Assembly (NCBI RefSeq): GCF_000009265.1
Contig: NC_008380.1
Coordinates: 2,857,501 to 2,921,500 of the forward strand
DNA: 64,000 nt
Origin: Rhizobium johnstonii 3841
GTDB taxonomy: Bacteria; Pseudomonadota; Alphaproteobacteria; Rhizobiales; Rhizobiaceae
Direction: 5' to 3'
Of the stretch, positions 42,186 through 51,043 are shown piece after piece. Made by a program: the position numbers and the translations under genes. How positions within the stretch are numbered: position 1 is the stretch's first letter; every line of letters starts with the position of its first letter. The notes beneath the pieces are model-generated. The model was not told where the DNA came from. It made no database searches and saw only the letters and a program-made list of their open reading frames with translations.

Positions 42186-43964
42186 ATGATGACACTACTG
42201 ATCATTGCCTATCTCGGAGGCGCGCTGACGATCCTCAGCCCGTGCATCCTCCCCATCCTCCCCTTTGTCTTCGCCCGCGCCGGACAGCCCTTCGTCAGGA
42301 GCACGCTGCCGATGCTGGCGGGTATGGCCGCCACCTTCGCGATGGTCGCCACACTGGCCGCAGTTGGCGGCAGCTGGGCCATTCGCGCCAATGAATATGG
42401 CCGGCTTGCCGCCATCGTCCTGCTTGCCCTCTTTGGCGCAAGCCTGCTTTCACCGCGTTTCGCAAGCACGCTTGCCCGGCCGATCGTCGACCTTGGCAAC
42501 AATCTCATCAACGCCACCGGCGGCGGGCGCGGCACCACGACAGTGAAGAGCGCGCTTCTTCTCGGCGTCGCCACCGGACTGCTCTGGGCGCCCTGCGCCG
42601 GTCCGATCCTCGGCCTTGTGCTGACCGGAGCTGCATTGCAGGGCGCTAATCTGCAAACGACCTTCCTGCTGATCGCCTATGCCGCTGGTGCTGCAAGTTC
42701 GCTTGCCGTCGCCCTGCTTGTCGGCGGCCAGATATTCACCGCCATGAAGCGTTCGCTCGGCATTGGCGACAGGATTCGTCAGGGGCTCGGCGCTGCCGTG
42801 CTGGCGGGCGTCGCCGTCATCGCGCTCGGCCTCGACACCAGCCTGCTCGCCCGGCTCTCCTATGCCAGCACCGCATCGCTGGAACAGGCCGTGCTCGACA
42901 GGCTGCATGCAAAGCCGCTCAGCGGCGCATCTTCCGAGCTGGCGAGCAACGAGGTGATGATCGCCGCAGCCGATGCGAAGAACCCCTTCCGTAGCGACTT
43001 GCCCGTCGAAGGCCACGCCCCTTCGCTCGCTGGCGCGGTCGAATGGCTGAACTCTGAGCCTCTCACCACGGAACAACTGCGGGGCAAGGTCGTGCTCGTC
43101 GACTTCTGGACCTATTCCTGCATCAACTGCATTCGTACCATCCCCTATGTCAGGGCCTGGGCCGAAAAATATGCGGATCAGGGTCTCGTGGTGATCGGCG
43201 TCCACGCCCCGGAATTTGCCTTCGAAAAGAAGGTCGACAACGTCAGGAAGGCGATCGGCGACTTCCAGATCGGCTATCCCGTTGCGATCGACAATGATTA
43301 CAGCATCTGGCGCGCCTTCCAGAACAGCTACTGGCCTGCCGCCTATCTGATCGATGCCAAGGGCCAGATCCGCTACCACCATTTCGGCGAAGGCAATTAC
43401 AACAGGACCGAAAAAGCCATTCAGGACCTGCTGCGCGAAGCCGGCAGCGAAATGGCGGCAAGCGCGCCGGTCGTGCCGGATGCCAAGGGCGTGGAAGCAG
43501 GTCCTGATCTCGGCAATATCCGCTCCGGCGAGACCTATCTCGGCTACGAACAGGCGGCGAACTTCACCTCTCCCGAGGGATTGAAAGCCGACGCCGCGCG
43601 CAACTATTCGATCGCCGAGCCTGACCTCAACGGCTGGGGCCTGTCGGGAACCTGGATTGTCGGCAGGGATCAGGCAACGCTTGATCAGCCGGGCGGCGGC
43701 ATCACCTATCGCTTCAGCGCCCGCGATCTGCATCTCGTTCTTGGGCCTGGCGCCGGCGACAAGCCGATCCGCTTCCAGGTGAAGATCGACGGCAAGGCGC
43801 CAGGGCCCGACCACGGCTCCGACATCGATGCCGATGGCAACGGCACGGTGACCGCAACAAGGCTCTACCAGCTCGTCCGCCAATCCGGCACGGTCGTTGC
43901 CCGCAACTTCGAGATCCGCTTCCTCGATCCCGGCGTGCAGGCTTACGCCTTCACATTCGGCTGA
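42186..43964 (+). CDS. DipZ-like CcdA-thioredoxin fusion
   Basis: 592 residues from the ATG at 42186 (another ATG follows at once) after AAAGG. Order: a CcdA/DsbD-type membrane domain with six helices (1 to about 225) holding the cysteines in LSPCILPILPF and WAPCAGPILG; a periplasmic TlpA/AhpC-like thioredoxin domain (about 280-430) with CINC at 312-315 and VIGVHAPEFAFEKK; and a C-terminal beta-rich domain (about 450-592) as in mycobacterial DipZ. It should carry electrons from cytoplasmic thioredoxin across the membrane to reduce periplasmic disulfides or peroxides. Divergent from the Tat hydrolase. Confidence 0.92.
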   Translation: MMTLLIIAYLGGALTILSPCILPILPFVFARAGQPFVRSTLPMLAGMAATFAMVATLAAVGGSWAIRANEYGRLAAIVLLALFGASLLSPRFASTLARPIVDLGNNLINATGGGRGTTTVKSALLLGVATGLLWAPCAGPILGLVLTGAALQGANLQTTFLLIAYAAGAASSLAVALLVGGQIFTAMKRSLGIGDRIRQGLGAAVLAGVAVIALGLDTSLLARLSYASTASLEQAVLDRLHAKPLSGASSELASNEVMIAAADAKNPFRSDLPVEGHAPSLAGAVEWLNSEPLTTEQLRGKVVLVDFWTYSCINCIRTIPYVRAWAEKYADQGLVVIGVHAPEFAFEKKVDNVRKAIGDFQIGYPVAIDNDYSIWRAFQNSYWPAAYLIDAKGQIRYHHFGEGNYNRTEKAIQDLLREAGSEMAASAPVVPDAKGVEAGPDLGNIRSGETYLGYEQAANFTSPEGLKADAARNYSIAEPDLNGWGLSGTWIVGRDQATLDQPGGGITYRFSARDLHLVLGPGAGDKPIRFQVKIDGKAPGPDHGSDIDADGNGTVTATRLYQLVRQSGTVVARNFEIRFLDPGVQAYAFTFG

Positions 43965-44018
43965 ACCTGAAACGCATCAATATCCCGATCACCAACAATG
44001 ACCAAAGGAGTGATAGTC

Positions 44019-44777
44019 ATGAACAAACGTCTTCTTTTCACCGCAGCCCTTGCCTTTGCCACCACCGCCATCGCGTTCGCAGCCGAGGCTGCCGCGGTCA
44101 AGAACATCGTGATCGTCCACGGCGCGCTGGCCGACGGATCGGGATGGCGCAAGGCGACGGACATTCTCGAGAAGCGCGGCTTCAACGTCACCATCGTCCA
44201 GCAGCCCATCACCTCGCTCAACGACGATGTGGCGGCGACCAAGCGGGTTCTCGACCTTCAGGGCGGACCGGTCCTGCTCGTCGGCCACAGCTACGGCGGC
44301 ATGGTCATCACCGAAGCCGGCAACGATCCCGCGGTGGCCGGCCTGGTCTATGTCGCGGCATTCCAGCCCGACAAGGGCGAAAGCCTGCTGAGCCTCGCCA
44401 GCTCGAAGCCCGCTGGCAGCATGGATATAAAGGAAACGAAGGACGGCAAATATCTCTATCTCGATCCGGGCGCCTTCGCCGCGGATTTCGCAGCCGACCT
44501 TCCGCAAGCCGAAGCCGATTTCATGGCAAAGTCACAGGTCTTCGCCGCAAAGCAGGCATTCTCCGCCAAAATCACTCAGCCGGCATGGCGGACGAAGAAA
44601 AGCTGGTCGATCGTCGCCACCGAGGATCGCTCCATCAACCCCGAGCTGGAACGCGACATGGCAAAACGCGCCGGAAGCGAGGTGACTGAAATCAAGGCAA
44701 GCCACGCCGTCTTCGCATCCCAACCGGAAAAGGTCGCCGATGCGATCGAAACGGCAGCAAGGAAAGCCGGCGAGTAG
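44019..44777 (+). CDS. Secreted alpha/beta hydrolase
   Basis: 252 residues from the ATG at 44019 with GGAG eight bases upstream. The signal peptide MNKRLLFTAALAFATTAIAFA is cleaved near AEAAA. The core has IVHGALADGSGWR, the nucleophile serine in VGHSYGGMVI and a histidine in KASHAVFASQPEKV. It is of the small esterase type related to pyrethroid/methyl-salicylate hydrolases. Fifty-four bases after the DipZ-like gene in the same direction, so probably under the same promoter. Followed by a hairpin. Confidence 0.9.
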   Translation: MNKRLLFTAALAFATTAIAFAAEAAAVKNIVIVHGALADGSGWRKATDILEKRGFNVTIVQQPITSLNDDVAATKRVLDLQGGPVLLVGHSYGGMVITEAGNDPAVAGLVYVAAFQPDKGESLLSLASSKPAGSMDIKETKDGKYLYLDPGAFAADFAADLPQAEADFMAKSQVFAAKQAFSAKITQPAWRTKKSWSIVATEDRSINPELERDMAKRAGSEVTEIKASHAVFASQPEKVADAIETAARKAGE

Positions 44778-44818
44778 CACGCGCAGCCAGGAATGTCCTA
44801 AGCAGTCGCGCGCATGAA

Positions 44819-44850
44819 GCCTCTGGTCGGAGGGCCACCCGACCAGAGGC
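44819..44850. terminator. Hairpin after the secreted hydrolase
   Basis: GCCTCTGGTCGG (44819-44830) pairs perfectly with CCGACCAGAGGC (44839-44850) around an 8-base loop. No T-run follows. A likely mRNA end. Confidence 0.6.
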
Positions 44851-45175
44851 ATAGCGAAGTCGCCCCTGCCGGCCGAAATGTCGATCTCGTCGTCCCCGCA
44901 TCCCGCAGCCGAAGCCGGGCACCTTTTATGCGGCCTTGTGACTATTCCATCAAAAAAATGGAAGATCAGTCACAAATTCTCATTTCAAATTGCGGAGTTT
45001 CTCTATATAAAATTGCGACGATATCCCATGTTCGCGCGACCGGCTGGTGCAGAAGCTGTATCTCGGCGCAGATGCCGAATCGTGAATCGAGGAGCAAACG
45101 AGATGGGAATGGCAGTCCCTTGTTAAATATTCATCAGACACTATTCCAGTGTAAACGATAAGGGAGACACGCGAT
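44851..45175. other. Intergenic region upstream of the DeoR-type gene
   Basis: AT-rich and without a supported gene. A seven-codon frame (MGMAVPC, 45103-45126) with GAGGAG upstream could be a leader peptide, but is weakly supported. ACACT-ATTCC-AGTGT (45138-45152) is a perfect palindrome 24 bases before the regulator start and may be its operator. Confidence 0.35.
45138..45152. promoter_or_regulatory. Candidate operator of the DeoR-type regulator
   Basis: ACACT, five bases, AGTGT: short perfect palindrome just upstream of the regulator gene. Support is position and symmetry only; no second copy was noticed upstream of deoC. Confidence 0.35.
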
Positions 45176-45898
45176 ATGGATAGTCGCAGGGGCCGGCGCA
45201 TAGCAGTCTTATCCGAGGCCCTTTCACAACATCGCATTCTGCACATCAAGAATGCTGCCGAGATACTGGGCGTCTCAGAGATGACGGTTCGGCGTGATGT
45301 CAGTGCGAATGCAGACCAATTCGCGTTCCTCGGCGGTCATATCGTTGCGGCTATCGAAGCGGAAAACGATCCCTATGAAATTTCCAGGGCAGCCGACAGT
45401 CATGCCACTGCAAAACGGCAAGTTTGCACACAAGCCATTGATTACATTCACGATGATGACACGGTTTTTTTCGATTGCGGCACCACGCTACCCTATCTGG
45501 TCGATCTCCTCCCAGACCAGATTCACATAACGGCGATCTGTTACGCCATGAATGTCGCTGATCGTCTGACGCGAAAACCCAACGTTCGCCTTGTTATGCT
45601 CGGTGGTCTTTACCATCCCGCATCGGCGAGCTTTTCCGGTGCCACGGGGCTGGAAATGCTCGATCAGCTTGTGATCAACGTGGCATTTCTTTCTGCAGCC
45701 GGTGTCGATGCCCGGCGTGGCGCGACCTGCGCGCATTTTCACGAAGCGGAGATCAAGAAAAAGGCGATGTCCCGGGCACGAAAGAATATTCTTCTCGCCG
45801 ACAGCAGCAAAATCGGCAAGCTCAAGCCGGCCTTTTTCAGCGACATGAAGTCGTTCGATGTGGTCATCACCGAAAACGGCATGAACGATTTCGATTGA
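45176..45898 (+). CDS. DeoR-family transcriptional regulator
   Basis: 240 residues, the normal length. HTH of the DeoR type at the N-terminus (RILHIKNAAEILGVSEMTVRRDVSA, about 20-44) and the sugar-phosphate-binding isomerase-like domain: DDDTVFFDCGTTLPYLVDLL, LGGLYHPASASFSG and the end LLADSSKIGKLKPAFF. It precedes deoC and the deoxyribose genes in the same direction and is probably their repressor, responding to a deoxyribose phosphate. GGGAG lies upstream of the ATG. Base composition is less GC-rich than the surroundings. Confidence 0.93.
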   Translation: MDSRRGRRIAVLSEALSQHRILHIKNAAEILGVSEMTVRRDVSANADQFAFLGGHIVAAIEAENDPYEISRAADSHATAKRQVCTQAIDYIHDDDTVFFDCGTTLPYLVDLLPDQIHITAICYAMNVADRLTRKPNVRLVMLGGLYHPASASFSGATGLEMLDQLVINVAFLSAAGVDARRGATCAHFHEAEIKKKAMSRARKNILLADSSKIGKLKPAFFSDMKSFDVVITENGMNDFD

Positions 45899-46073
45899 GA
45901 AATCCGCATTTTTTCTGTGTCTGTCGAAATCTAAACTTGACGCAGCGGCACGGTGATGCAAACCTCACAAACAGTGAAAAAAAAATCACATTTGAGCCAG
46001 TCGTGAAGCTTCCTCTACGTGCATCTGCACTGATAGCAACAGGATCTTCACGCTCGGATCGGGAGGATTCTAG

Positions 46074-47102
46074 TTGGAAACCGTTGCTGTTCACAATGCG
46101 GCAAACGCGACGCATCATGGAGGCCCTTCGCGATTGCCGGGCGGCACCCATAACCGGCCGCGCAATACCGGTATGGAACTCGATCTGTCGTGGGTGCTTG
46201 ATACCCGGGTCAACCTGTCTGCCACCGAGCGCCGCGTAGCCTCGCTTCCCGGACGCCGCACCGTCAAAAAGGACGCACAGGCGGCTTGGCTCCTGAAGGC
46301 GGTGACCTGCATCGACCTGACGACGTTGAACGGCGACGATACCCCCGAACGCGTCAAGCGGTTGTGCGCGAAGGCGATGAATCCGATACGCGCCGACATT
46401 CTGGATTCTCTTGGCATGAGCGGCCGTTCGATCACCACCGGCGCCATCTGCGTCTACCATCGTTTTGTTGCAACGGCCGTCGAGGCGCTCGGAGATTCTG
46501 GCATTCCGGTCGCCGCGGTTTCGACCGGTTTCCCTGCCGGCCTCAGCCCGCACCACCTCAAGGTCAAGGAAATCGAGGCGTCAGTTGCCGATGGCGCGAA
46601 GGAAATCGACATCGTCATCACCCGCGAGCATGTGCTGACCGGTAACTGGACTGCACTCTACGAGGAAATGAAAGAATATCGCGCCGCCTGCGGTGATGCG
46701 CATGTCAAAGCCATTCTGGCGACCGGCGACCTGAAGACGCTGCGCAATGTCGCCAAGGCCTCGCTGGTCTGCATGATGGCGGGAGCCGATTTCATCAAGA
46801 CCTCGACGGGCAAGGAAGGCGTCAATGCGACGCTGGCCGTGACATTGACCATGCTGCGGGCGATCCGCTCCTATCAGGAGCGCACCGGCATCAAGATCGG
46901 CTACAAGCCGGCCGGCGGCATTTCCGCGGCGAAGGACGTGTTGAACTACCAGTTCCTGATGAAGGACGAACTGGGGCGCGAGTGGCTGGAGGCCGACCTC
47001 TTCCGCATCGGCGCATCAAGCCTGCTTGCGGATATCGAGCGGCAGTTGGAGCATCACGTCACCGGTGCCTATTCGGCCCTCAACAGACACCCGATTGGAT
47101 GA
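46074..47102 (+). CDS. deoC: Deoxyribose-phosphate aldolase (DeoC)
   Basis: 342 residues from a TTG start at 46074, supported by GGGAGG seven bases before it; the next ATG (46173) lies just before the conserved domain. Class I aldolase cleaving 2-deoxy-D-ribose 5-phosphate to acetaldehyde and glyceraldehyde 3-phosphate. Seen: CIDLTTLNGDDTPERV, VAAVSTGFPAG, the acid/base region EIDIVI and the Schiff-base lysine in FIKTSTGKEG, plus YKPAGGI. It has about 50 more N-terminal residues than E. coli DeoC, as is usual for rhizobial forms. Adjacent to a two-domain aldehyde dehydrogenase that can remove the acetaldehyde. Confidence 0.95.
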   Translation: METVAVHNAANATHHGGPSRLPGGTHNRPRNTGMELDLSWVLDTRVNLSATERRVASLPGRRTVKKDAQAAWLLKAVTCIDLTTLNGDDTPERVKRLCAKAMNPIRADILDSLGMSGRSITTGAICVYHRFVATAVEALGDSGIPVAAVSTGFPAGLSPHHLKVKEIEASVADGAKEIDIVITREHVLTGNWTALYEEMKEYRAACGDAHVKAILATGDLKTLRNVAKASLVCMMAGADFIKTSTGKEGVNATLAVTLTMLRAIRSYQERTGIKIGYKPAGGISAAKDVLNYQFLMKDELGREWLEADLFRIGASSLLADIERQLEHHVTGAYSALNRHPIG

Positions 47103-47107
47103 TCCAG

Positions 47108-49495
47108 ATGACTGTTGCAAAGTATTTCGACGAAATGTCCTACGGCCCCGCACCTGAATCCGATATCGAAGCTCGTGACTGGTTGGCGCGCCACGCTTCC
47201 GGTTTCGGTCACTTCATCAATGGCGCATTCGTGCCCTCTGCGTCGGGCAAGAACTTCGACACGTTCGAGCCAGCCACCGGCAAGGTCCTGGCGAAGCTCG
47301 CGAACGGCGGCGCGACGGATGTGGACAACGCAGTTGCGGCGGCCCGCAAGGCACAGGCGTCATGGGCGCGATTGCCGGGCCACGCGCGGGCGCGCCATCT
47401 CTATGCACTTGCCCGGATGATCCAGCGCCATGCGCGTCTGATTGCTGTGGTCGAGGCAATCGACAACGGCAAGCCGATCCGCGAAACCCGCGATCTCGAC
47501 GTGCCCCTGGCGGCCCGTCATTTCTATCATCACGCCGGATGGGCGCAAATCCAGGACACGGAATTTGCCGATCACGTGCCAGTCGGCGTCGTCGGCCAGA
47601 TCATCCCGTGGAATTTCCCATTCCTGATGCTGGCCTGGAAAGTGGCGCCGGCTTTGGCGCTCGGCAACGCCGTCATCCTTAAGCCTGCCGAATTCACGTC
47701 GCTGACGGCGCTTCTCTTTGCCGAACTGGCATCCGCGGCGGGCCTTCCGCCGGGCGTCCTCAATATCGTGACGGGAGAAGGCGAAACAGGCGCGCTGCTC
47801 GTCGGGCATGAGGACATCGACAAAATTGCCTTTACCGGATCGACCGAAGTCGGGCGCGTTATTCGCGAGCGGACCGCAGGTAGCGGCAAATCGTTGACGC
47901 TGGAACTCGGCGGCAAGTCCCCTTTCGTCGTCTTTGACGACGCCGATATCGACGGCGCCGTGGAAGGCGCGGTCGACGCGATCTGGTTCAACCAGGGACA
48001 GGTCTGCTGCGCCGGTTCGCGGCTTCTGGTCCAGGAAGGCATTGCCGATCTTTTCCACGAGCGGCTGAAGCGCCGGATGGAGACATTGCGGGTCGGTCAG
48101 CCTTTGGACAAGTGTATCGATATGGGTGCGATCATAGCGCCCGTGCAATTGACGCGTATCGAAGCGCTGGTGAAAAAGGGAGTTTCAGAAGGCGCGACAC
48201 TGCATCAGGCCAAGATCGACCTGCCCAAGGGCGGCAGCTTCTACCCGCCGACGCTCCTGAGCGGCGTGCAGCCGACATCGATCGTCGCGACCGAGGAAAT
48301 CTTCGGGCCGGTTGCGGTCTCCATGACTTTCCGGACACCGGAAGAGGCTATCCAGCTTGCCAATCACACCCGCTACGGCCTCGCCGCCAGCGTCTGGAGC
48401 GAGACGATCGGCTTGGCGCTGAACGTTGCGGCAAAGCTCGCAGCCGGTGTGGTCTGGGTGAATGCCACCAATCTTTTCGATGCCGCCGTCGGTTTTGGCG
48501 GCAAGCGCGAATCCGGATTCGGCCGCGAAGGCGGACGCGAAGGTTGCTACGAATATCTGAAGCCGAAGGCTTGGGTCGGTCGCAAGACGCGCGCAGCTAT
48601 GCCCGCACTTTCGCAAGTAAAGCCGGTTGCCGGCGATTTTGCCCTGCCAAGCATCGACCGGACGGCAAAGCTCTTCATCGGCGGCAAGCAGGCACGCCCG
48701 GACGGCAATTATTCCCGTGTCATCGCCTCGCCCAAGGGCAAAGCGATCGGGGAGGTCGGCGAAGGCAACCGAAAGGACATCCGCAATGCGGTAGTTGCCG
48801 CACAGGCCGCCTCCGCCTGGTCGAATGCGACGACTCATAACCGCGCCCAGATTCTCTATTACATCGCTGAAAACCTCAGTGGCCGCGCCGACGAGTTCGC
48901 CTCGCGGATAACAGCGATGACCGGAGCTTCCGCAGCCAATGCAAACGCCGAGGTCGACGCCGCGATTTCCCGTCTCTTCACCTACGCAGCCTGGGCGGAC
49001 AAATATGAAGGCGGCATTCACCAGCCGCCGCTTCGCGGCGTTGCCCTGGCCATGCCGGAAGCCATCGGCGTGGTTGGCATCATCTGCCCGCCGGAAGCGC
49101 CACTGCTCGGCTTTATCAGTCTGATTGCGCCGTTGATTGCCACCGGCAATCGTGTCGTCGCGGTGCCGAGTGAGGCCTTCCCGCTTTCGGCCACGGATTT
49201 CTATTCCGTTCTGGAAACGTCGGATCTGCCTGCCGGTGTCGTCAATATCGTCACCGGGTCGGCGATCGAACTGGCAAAGATCCTTGCCGCGCACAATGAC
49301 GTTGATGCGTTGTGGGCCTTCGGCTCGGCGGAACTTTCGACGACGGTGGAGAAGCTGTCTTCGGGCAACCTCAAGCGAACCTTCGTGGACAATGGCAAGG
49401 CGACGGACTGGATGGACAGAGCCGCTGGCGAAGGCGCGCTATACCTTCGCCGCGCTGTGGATGTGAAGAATATCTGGATCCCCTACGGAGAATAA
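47108..49495 (+). CDS. Tandem two-domain aldehyde dehydrogenase
   Basis: 795 residues from the ATG at 47108; an ATG at 47099 overlapping the deoC stop is the alternative. The first half (about 30-515) is a complete NAD-dependent aldehyde dehydrogenase: IIPWNFP, FTGSTEVG, the glutamate in LELGGKSP (266) and the nucleophile cysteine in GQVCCAG (300). The second half (about 550-795) repeats the fold (LFIGGKQARPDG; IGVVGIICPPEAPLLGF; GVVNIVTG) but stops short of the catalytic glutamate-cysteine part and has VDNGKATDW in its place. So one active and one decayed domain. With deoC upstream, the likely substrate is acetaldehyde. Confidence 0.92.
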   Translation: MTVAKYFDEMSYGPAPESDIEARDWLARHASGFGHFINGAFVPSASGKNFDTFEPATGKVLAKLANGGATDVDNAVAAARKAQASWARLPGHARARHLYALARMIQRHARLIAVVEAIDNGKPIRETRDLDVPLAARHFYHHAGWAQIQDTEFADHVPVGVVGQIIPWNFPFLMLAWKVAPALALGNAVILKPAEFTSLTALLFAELASAAGLPPGVLNIVTGEGETGALLVGHEDIDKIAFTGSTEVGRVIRERTAGSGKSLTLELGGKSPFVVFDDADIDGAVEGAVDAIWFNQGQVCCAGSRLLVQEGIADLFHERLKRRMETLRVGQPLDKCIDMGAIIAPVQLTRIEALVKKGVSEGATLHQAKIDLPKGGSFYPPTLLSGVQPTSIVATEEIFGPVAVSMTFRTPEEAIQLANHTRYGLAASVWSETIGLALNVAAKLAAGVVWVNATNLFDAAVGFGGKRESGFGREGGREGCYEYLKPKAWVGRKTRAAMPALSQVKPVAGDFALPSIDRTAKLFIGGKQARPDGNYSRVIASPKGKAIGEVGEGNRKDIRNAVVAAQAASAWSNATTHNRAQILYYIAENLSGRADEFASRITAMTGASAANANAEVDAAISRLFTYAAWADKYEGGIHQPPLRGVALAMPEAIGVVGIICPPEAPLLGFISLIAPLIATGNRVVAVPSEAFPLSATDFYSVLETSDLPAGVVNIVTGSAIELAKILAAHNDVDALWAFGSAELSTTVEKLSSGNLKRTFVDNGKATDWMDRAAGEGALYLRRAVDVKNIWIPYGE

Positions 49496-49642
49496 GGGCT
49501 CCAACTCTGGTCATCCGGGCGGGAGGAGAACCGCTCCGGCAGGCGAGAACAACGGAATTTGAGGGAATAACGGGCTGCGGTTATTGGGCTCTGTTTTGCG
49601 GCACGAGGTGCTGCGAAATGGTGCAACTAAGGGAGGATTTTC

Positions 49643-50098
49643 ATGCTGAAGAATATCGATCCGGCTCTGAATGCGGACGTGCTGCACGCGCTCCGGTCCA
49701 TGGGGCATGGTGACACCGTCGTCGTTTCCGACACCAATTTTCCTTCGGATTCCATTGCCCGGCAAACGGTGCTCGGCAAGCTCTTGCGGATAGACAATGT
49801 GTCTGCTGCCCGCGCCATCGAAGCTATTCTTTCGGTAATGCCGCTGGATACGCCGCTGCAGCCGTCCGCCGGGCGAATGGAAATCATGGGCGCGCCGGAC
49901 GAGATCCCTCCCGTGCAGCAGGAAGTCCAGGCCGTTATCGACGGCGCCGAGGGCAAGCCGGCGCCGATGTACGGGATCGAGCGTTTCGCCTTCTATGAGG
50001 AAGCCAAAAAGGCCTATTGCGTCATCACCACGGGCGAAAACCGCTTCTACGGCTGCTTCCTTTTCACCAAAGGCGTGATTCCGCCGGAAGCCGTTTGA
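49643..50098 (+). CDS. RbsD/FucU-family sugar mutarotase
   Basis: 151 residues, GGGAGG before the ATG. RbsD/FucU proteins interconvert sugar anomers; visible marks are the ALRSMGHGDTVVVSDTNFPS start with the catalytic histidine (residue 22) and FYEEAKKAYCVITTGENRFYGCFLFTKGV at the end. Length and the C-terminal tyrosine region fit the FucU branch. In this cluster it would supply the correct anomer of deoxyribose for the kinase encoded 12 bases later. The 147 bases before it hold no gene. Confidence 0.9.
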   Translation: MLKNIDPALNADVLHALRSMGHGDTVVVSDTNFPSDSIARQTVLGKLLRIDNVSAARAIEAILSVMPLDTPLQPSAGRMEIMGAPDEIPPVQQEVQAVIDGAEGKPAPMYGIERFAFYEEAKKAYCVITTGENRFYGCFLFTKGVIPPEAV

Positions 50099-50110
50099 GG
50101 GGAAACGATA

Positions 50111-51043
50111 ATGAAGGTGGGTGTTTCGATCCTCGGGATTTTCGTCGCCGACACGGCCTATCTGGCCAAGCGCATGCCAAACGTTGGCGAGACCATCACC
50201 GGGACCGGTTTTGCAGTAGGTCCGGGCGGCAAGGGATCCAACCAGGCTGTCGCTGCTGCCCGCGCCGGTGGAACAGTCTCCTTCATCTCGAAGATCGGCC
50301 GCGACACGTTCGGCGACATGGCGCTGAAGACCTATGCGGAAGCTGGCGTAACGCCGAAGGTTGTGCAGATGGACGATATGCCGACCGGCGCTGCCTTCAT
50401 CTACGTCAATGACGGTAACGGCGACAATGCGATCATCGTCTATCCAGGTGCCGCGGGCACCATCGGCATTGGTGATGTCGAGGCGGCACGCGAAACCATC
50501 GAGCAATCGGCTGTCTTCGTGACCCAGCTCGAACAACCGGCCGAAGCGGCGCAGCGCGCCCTCGAGATCGCCCATGCGGCCGGCGTTACCACTGTTTTCA
50601 ATCCAGCGCCGGCCGAGCCGTTTCCAGACACGATCTATCCGCTCTGCGACTATATCGTGCCAAACGAAACCGAGGCAGCCGCCATCGTCGGTTTTCCGCT
50701 CGACACACTCGACGACGCCAGACGGGCTGGCGACGCGCTTCTTGCCAAGGGCGTGAAAGCCGCGCTGATCACACTGGGTGGTCGCGGTGTGTTGTATCAT
50801 ACGGCCCGGCAATCGGTTCATGTTCCGGCGGTCTCGTCGGGAGCGGTCATCGATACCACCGGCGCCGGCGACGCATTTGTCGGTGGCTTCTCGGCAGCGC
50901 TCTCGCGGGGCGCTAGTCCGGTCGAGGCCGTGCGTTTCGGCTGCGCGACCGCCGGTATTGCGGTGACGCGGCGGGGTACCGCGCCTGCAATGCCGAAGAT
51001 CGAGGAAATCGAGGCGCTTCTCCAGAAAGGAGGCGCAGCATGA
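50111..51043 (+). CDS. Ribokinase-family kinase (probable deoxyribokinase)
   Basis: 310 residues, PfkB fold. GPGGKGSNQAVAAARAG (about 37-53) and the C-terminal signature DTTGAGDAFVGGFSAAL with the catalytic aspartate are intact; NPAPAEPFP and VPNETEAAAI fit ribokinases. It should phosphorylate deoxyribose or ribose at O5; the presence of deoC makes 2-deoxyribose the better guess. The N-terminal substrate region reads GIFVADTAY rather than the ribokinase GSxNxD, which may reflect the different sugar. Overlaps the next gene by four bases. Confidence 0.9.
   Translation: MKVGVSILGIFVADTAYLAKRMPNVGETITGTGFAVGPGGKGSNQAVAAARAGGTVSFISKIGRDTFGDMALKTYAEAGVTPKVVQMDDMPTGAAFIYVNDGNGDNAIIVYPGAAGTIGIGDVEAARETIEQSAVFVTQLEQPAEAAQRALEIAHAAGVTTVFNPAPAEPFPDTIYPLCDYIVPNETEAAAIVGFPLDTLDDARRAGDALLAKGVKAALITLGGRGVLYHTARQSVHVPAVSSGAVIDTTGAGDAFVGGFSAALSRGASPVEAVRFGCATAGIAVTRRGTAPAMPKIEEIEALLQKGGAA

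Noticed and set aside
42450..43883. 477-codon minus-strand frame opposite the DipZ-like gene
   Set aside because: Shadow of a well-supported gene with catalytic motifs on the plus strand.
44959..45161. Plus-strand frame MEDQSQ... before the DeoR-type gene
   Set aside because: Lies in an AT-rich promoter region, no ribosome site, and no protein-like pattern.
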